DNA from: an uncultured Candidatus Saccharibacteria bacterium
Lineage (GTDB): Bacteria > Patescibacteriota > Saccharimonadia > Saccharimonadales > Saccharimonadaceae
Direction of reading: 5' to 3'
Length of the DNA stretch: 16,493 bases
NCBI GenBank assembly: GCA_937902525.1
Contig: CALEKV010000022.1
Span: 1 to 16,493 of the forward strand
A program made the position numbers and the translations under genes. Within the stretch, counting starts at the first letter, position 1. Every line of letters starts with the position of its first letter. Below are positions 13,835 through 16,493 of the stretch, one piece after another. A model generated the notes under the pieces. The model searched no databases. It had not been told where the DNA came from and was given only the letters and a program-made list of their open reading frames with translations.

Positions 13835-14784
13835 CTGGTGTCCAGCCCCTCCCCGGCTACAAAGAAGTCAAGCCGTTTGTGTATGCTGGGTTTTTCCCGG
13901 TGAGTAATGAAGATTATAACGACTTAAAAGAGGCGATTGAAAAGCTGAGCCTTAGCGATAGCGCGCTCCAGTTCGAGCCGGAAAACTCGCTGGTGCTTGG
14001 CTATGGCATAAGGATAGGTTTTTTGGGCTTGTTGCACATGGATATCGTGCGCGAGCGGTTGGAGAGGGAGTATAACCTTGATTTAATCGTCACTAACCCG
14101 AGTACAGATTACCACGTAACGCTCACGGCGGGCGAAAAGCTGGATATTAAGTCGGCTAGCGAGCTGCCGGACCGCAGTAAGGTGATTGATATCGCTGAGC
14201 CGTGGATAAAAGGCGAAATCGTTGTGCCGCAAGAGTATATTGGAGCGGTAATTCAATTAATCGTCAGTAAGCGTGGCCGTCAAAAAAACTTAAGCTACAT
14301 TGATGAGCGGGCACTGATCAGTTTTGAAGCACCGCTGGCTAATTTATTGACTGATTTTTACGACCAGCTAAAAAGCGTAACCAGCGGTTACGGCAGTTTT
14401 AATTACGAGCTTGATGGTTACCGCGTGGAGGATTTGGTACGGGTTGATTTTTATGTCGGTGGTGAAATGGTTGATGCTTTAAGTATTATGTGCCACCGCT
14501 CAGAATCGATGACGCTGGGGCGCGATATCACTAAAAGGCTCAAGGAGGTCGTGCCGCGCCAGAGTTTTGAAGTCAGTCTGCAAGCAGCAATAGGTGGCAA
14601 GTTTATTGCACGCGAAGATATCGGCGCGTACCGTAAGGATGTGACGGGCTACCTGTACGGTGGCGACGTCAGCCGCAAAAAAAAGTTGCTCGCAAAGCAG
14701 GCGAAGGGTAAAAAGCGCATGAAGCGCTTTGGTAAGGTGGATATACCTTCAGAAGCATTTACCGTGATGCTCAAACGAGACTAG
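13831..14784 (+). CDS. lepA: LepA (elongation factor 4), C-terminal half: domains III, V and CTD
   Basis: These 317 residues continue LepA where the first ORF stops. They open with PLPGYKEVKPFVYAGFFPVS, the linker and first strand of domain III, and go on to LGFLGLLHMDIVRERLEREYNLDLI. Domain V follows, and then the LepA-specific C-terminal domain with GGDVSRKKKLLAKQAKGKKRMK, which reaches into the ribosomal A site. The two halves together give 599 residues, the normal length of the intact protein, with no obvious missing block. GGAGG lies ten bases before the ATG, and the start overlaps the previous stop, so it is set up for efficient translation. It is likely that the two chains assemble into a working factor (inference), since both sides look conserved rather than decayed. 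Confidence 0.93.
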   Translation: MTGVQPLPGYKEVKPFVYAGFFPVSNEDYNDLKEAIEKLSLSDSALQFEPENSLVLGYGIRIGFLGLLHMDIVRERLEREYNLDLIVTNPSTDYHVTLTAGEKLDIKSASELPDRSKVIDIAEPWIKGEIVVPQEYIGAVIQLIVSKRGRQKNLSYIDERALISFEAPLANLLTDFYDQLKSVTSGYGSFNYELDGYRVEDLVRVDFYVGGEMVDALSIMCHRSESMTLGRDITKRLKEVVPRQSFEVSLQAAIGGKFIAREDIGAYRKDVTGYLYGGDVSRKKKLLAKQAKGKKRMKRFGKVDIPSEAFTVMLKRD

Positions 14785-14786
14785 TA

Positions 14787-14792
14787 TATAAT
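14787..14792 (+). promoter_or_regulatory. -10 element six bases before the CMP-kinase-like gene
   Basis: A perfect TATAAT lies just after the LepA stop, followed by six bases and the ATG at 14799. No ribosome site is present, so the mRNA from here is expected to be leaderless. Confidence 0.55.
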
Positions 14793-14798
14793 CTTGTT

Positions 14799-15374
14799 AT
14801 GGAAGAATATAGTAAAAAACATATAATTACGGTTTCGGGCATGTTGGGTGCCGGTAAATCGACAACTGCCCGTAAAATTGCAGAAGAACTTGGATATATG
14901 CACTTTTCATCAGGCGATCTAATGCGAGCTATTGGTAAAGAGCACGGCATTAATGATATTAGAGAGGTTAATTTTAAAAATGAAAAAGATTCCAAGTTTG
15001 ATTTCTTAGTTGACGAGCGTCTTAGGCAAATAGGTATCCATGAGGATTCTATAGTAATTGACTCTCGTATGGCATGGCACTGGATACCGGGTGCGTTTAA
15101 GGTTTTTTTGGATATCTCACTTGACGACGCTGTGCCGCGGATTCTGGCGGGCATTAGTGCAGAAAGGCGCGCCACCGAACATATTCCAGATGACCCATTA
15201 GAGTATAAGCGAATGCTCCAGCAGCGGATCGATAGCGAAAACTTACGCTACGATATGCTCTACGGAGTAAACCTGTATGACTTATCGCAATATGATTTCG
15301 TGCTTAACACAAAGGATAAGCCGTTTGATATGGTGGTATCTGAAGTTATCTCCGCATATAAAAAGCGGTCGTAA
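14799..15374 (+). CDS. Cytidylate kinase-like P-loop nucleotide kinase
   Basis: This 191-residue protein has a P-loop GMLGAGKST (residues 14-22), the substrate-site motif HFSSGDLMR (35-43), IVIDSRMAWHWIP (around 85-97), and the lid region RILAGISAERRATE. The SSGDLMR element and the short single-domain build match the archaeal-type (d)CMP kinase group (COG1102/cytidylate_kin2), which converts CMP or dCMP to the diphosphate with ATP. An adenylate-kinase-like enzyme acting on another NMP is the alternative. It is cytoplasmic. The start is supported by the -10 six bases upstream. It is followed within three bases by the CIRCE element of hrcA, so the two transcripts are probably separate. Confidence 0.82.
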   Translation: MEEYSKKHIITVSGMLGAGKSTTARKIAEELGYMHFSSGDLMRAIGKEHGINDIREVNFKNEKDSKFDFLVDERLRQIGIHEDSIVIDSRMAWHWIPGAFKVFLDISLDDAVPRILAGISAERRATEHIPDDPLEYKRMLQQRIDSENLRYDMLYGVNLYDLSQYDFVLNTKDKPFDMVVSEVISAYKKRS

Positions 15375-15376
15375 AG

Positions 15377-15403
15377 CTAGCACTCCAATTGCATGAGTGC
15401 TAA
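15377..15403. promoter_or_regulatory. CIRCE operator (HrcA binding site)
   Basis: CTAGCACTC, nine spacer bases, GAGTGCTAA matches the CIRCE consensus TTAGCACTC-N9-GAGTGCTAA at 17 of 18 positions. It lies immediately upstream of hrcA, where it is expected for autoregulation of the heat-shock operon by HrcA. Confidence 0.97.
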
Positions 15404-15417
15404 AATTACGCTATAAT
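15389..15417 (+). promoter_or_regulatory. hrcA promoter embedded in CIRCE
   Basis: TTGCAT (15389-15394, inside the CIRCE spacer) and TATAAT (15412-15417) are 17 bases apart. The -10 ends six bases before the ATG at 15424. HrcA bound to CIRCE would cover the -35. Confidence 0.75.
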
Positions 15418-15423
15418 AGCGCC

Positions 15424-16134
15424 ATGACATACAGGCAGCGCGCAATACTACATGCAATCGTTGAAGAATACGCCGAAATGGCAATTCCGGTTGGTAGCGT
15501 AACGCTTGCTAAGCTTTTTGGCGTTAGTAGCGCCACAATCCGTAGCGAAATGGCTAAGCTGGAGGAGCTTGGTTACATTGAAAGCCCGCACACGAGTGCC
15601 GGCAGGATACCTACAGACAGGGGTTACCGTGCTTACGTGAACGCGTTGACAGAATCAGGCGAGTCGCAGCCCAGGCAACTAGCTGAGCGCACTATGTACG
15701 CGCTAGATGCCCGCATTAACACCCATGTTGATGCCGCCGACAGAGCTATCAAGAGTGCCGTGGACAGCCTGGTGGAGCTTACCGGCAACTTGGGCCTAGC
15801 AACGATTGGTGACCAGTTGTATATGAACGGGATTGGTAACTTGTTTAGCCAGCCGGAATACATTAGCGGTCGGCACGTGCAAGCCGTCGCGCAATTGCTC
15901 GATAATATCGAGCCATGGCTGCGAGAGGTCGCACCAAACAAGCCCCTTAATGTGTTTATTGGCAGCGAAAACTCAATTGGAAAAAGTAGTGGGGCAACAC
16001 TTATAATTAGCAAGTTTAGGTCGCCATACAGTGATAATAGTTATATAGGTGTGCTTGGCCCGACCCGCCAGGATTACGCTCGCGTCATGCAGTTGGTGCG
16101 TCATGCCGGCACCATACTTGAAGAGGTGTTGTAG
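15424..16134 (+). CDS. hrcA: Heat-shock transcriptional repressor HrcA, short form
   Basis: HrcA represses chaperone operons by binding CIRCE and is released when chaperones are busy. The N-terminal winged helix is clear: MTYRQRAILHAIVEEYAEMA, then VGSVTLAKLFGVSSATIRSEMAKLEELGYIESPHTSAGRIPTDRGYRAYV (through about residue 72). A GAF-like C-terminal domain follows, ending NSYIGVLGPTRQDYARVMQLVRHAGTILEEVL, the usual HrcA C-terminus. At 236 residues it is about 100 shorter than the Bacillus protein, with the central dimerisation part reduced. I use 15424 because a -10 lies six bases upstream; an in-frame ATG at 15397 falls inside CIRCE and the promoter. The stop is directly followed by the GTG of a small ORF. 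Confidence 0.96.
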   Translation: MTYRQRAILHAIVEEYAEMAIPVGSVTLAKLFGVSSATIRSEMAKLEELGYIESPHTSAGRIPTDRGYRAYVNALTESGESQPRQLAERTMYALDARINTHVDAADRAIKSAVDSLVELTGNLGLATIGDQLYMNGIGNLFSQPEYISGRHVQAVAQLLDNIEPWLREVAPNKPLNVFIGSENSIGKSSGATLIISKFRSPYSDNSYIGVLGPTRQDYARVMQLVRHAGTILEEVL

Positions 16135-16269
16135 GTGGGTGTCATTAGTCAAATCATTAACGGCATAGTGACTATTATCATGGCTATCGTTAACGGCATT
16201 GTGACGGTAATAATGGCCATAGTCAATGCCGTCGTTACCCTCATTAATAGTATTATTCATATATTTTAG
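16135..16269 (+). CDS. 44-residue hydrophobic peptide with three 11-residue repeats
   Basis: Between hrcA and grpE a GTG-initiated frame directly follows the hrcA stop and ends at TAG 16267-16269. It encodes 44 residues, nearly all I, V, N, G, T, A and M. Residues 7-17, 18-28 and 29-39 are three repeats of 11 residues with the pattern I-(I/V)-N-(G/A)-(I/V)-V-T-x-I-x-(A/S). Modelled as a helix, N9, T13, A17, N20, T24, A28, N31, T35, S39 and H42 form one narrow polar stripe on an otherwise hydrophobic rod. The DNA repeats (33 bases) differ mostly at third positions, which suggests selection on the protein. There is one possible charge (His) and no signal-peptide pattern. AGAGG lies about eight bases before the GTG. 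It could be a membrane-active or membrane-binding peptide co-expressed with the heat-shock genes. I recognise no family. Confidence 0.7.
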   Translation: MGVISQIINGIVTIIMAIVNGIVTVIMAIVNAVVTLINSIIHIF

Positions 16270-16277
16270 GAGTTACC

Positions 16278-16493
16278 ATGGCAGATCAAAAACCACACAA
16301 AAAACAATCAGACACTGCGCAGCTGATTATTGATCTCACGAACGATTTACAGCGTACGCGAGCGGACTTTGAAAATTACCGTAAGCGTATAGACGCTGAA
16401 AAAAAGGCAGCAAGCGAAGCGGGCGCAACAAAGACGGTGTTAAAGCTATTGCCGGTGATCGATACTATTGAGCGCGCTGTGCTGCATATCCCT
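16278..16493 (+). CDS. grpE: GrpE nucleotide exchange factor, N-terminal part (cut by window end)
   Basis: The first 72 residues of GrpE are present. After a charged, flexible start (MADQKPHKKQSD) comes the long coiled-coil helix with the family signature DLQRTRADFENYRKRIDAEKKAA, followed by TVLKLLPVIDTIERAV, the beginning of the helix bundle. GrpE releases ADP from DnaK and so drives the chaperone cycle. TAGGAG lies five bases upstream of the ATG; its TAG is the stop of the 44-residue peptide, so the two are translationally close. dnaK and dnaJ would be expected beyond the right edge. Regulation by CIRCE at 15377 is expected through read-through from hrcA. Confidence 0.96.
   Translation, partial: MADQKPHKKQSDTAQLIIDLTNDLQRTRADFENYRKRIDAEKKAASEAGATKTVLKLLPVIDTIERAVLHIP

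Noticed and set aside
13380..13880. lepA split as a sequencing frameshift, intein or self-splicing intron
   Set aside because: A frameshift cannot add 404 bases with a full gene. An intein needs one continuous frame, but three frames with stops are seen. An intron ribozyme has no room because the insert is fully coding.
12582..14784. Reassignment of UGA to glycine
   Set aside because: Several genes end in TGA within ATGA overlaps, and reading through the TGA of the LepA N-half gives a short non-LepA tail.
15973..16260. 95-codon minus-strand ORF rich in N, H and Y
   Set aside because: Its repetitive look is the antisense shadow of the 11-residue repeats and of hrcA.
1..16493. CRISPR array, insertion sequence, transposase or integrase
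   Set aside because: No spaced direct repeats of CRISPR type and no such protein in any frame; the only short direct repeats are within the 44-residue peptide gene and at the lepA insert.

Overview
The window looks like a chromosome segment from a small-genome bacterium of the Candidate Phyla Radiation, most likely Candidatus Saccharibacteria (TM7). This is an inference from gene content and style: short proteins, tightly packed genes with many ATGA stop/start overlaps, a short HrcA, a YggT-type small membrane protein, and a run of tilS, ftsH, murJ, lepA, hrcA and grpE. UGA is clearly a stop codon here, because several genes end in TGA inside ATGA overlaps. That argues against the recoded Gracilibacteria/Absconditabacteria.

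Left part (1-5500) is accessory in character. It holds the start of a leucine-rich-repeat protein (minus), a stand-alone ATP-cone protein coupled to a multi-pass membrane protein (minus), a 36-residue ORF behind a near-consensus promoter, a YggT-like membrane protein with an operator-like palindrome, and a hairpin terminator. A divergent pair follows: a membrane-anchored extracytoplasmic protein (minus) and a secreted CHAP-domain cysteine hydrolase (plus). Then come a CAU-anticodon tRNA (minus), a membrane-anchored HtrA-like serine protease, and about 420 bases with no intact gene but a possible broken small secreted protein.

Middle part (5500-8170) has an HD-domain phosphohydrolase, a three-gene overlapping cassette ending in a Y-family DNA polymerase with a beta-clamp motif, and a small glycine-rich membrane protein. 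A pseudoknot-like element lies in front of the polymerase cassette.

Right part (8170-16493) is housekeeping: tilS, ftsH, murJ and lepA in one direction with little or no spacing, then a CMP-kinase-like enzyme, then the heat-shock set hrcA, a tiny hydrophobic repeat peptide, and grpE (cut by the window end). A textbook CIRCE operator overlaps the hrcA promoter.

Two things stand out. First, lepA (EF4) is split exactly at the domain II/III boundary, and the gap is filled by a complete 135-residue gene of the nucleoside 2-deoxyribosyltransferase-like fold; all three ORFs are joined by ATGA overlaps and flanked by the same 7-base sequence. Second, a 44-residue peptide made of three 11-residue hydrophobic repeats, not previously obvious as a gene, fills the gap between hrcA and grpE. 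In addition, at least six genes have a -10 hexamer ending exactly 6 bases before the ATG, which predicts leaderless mRNAs.
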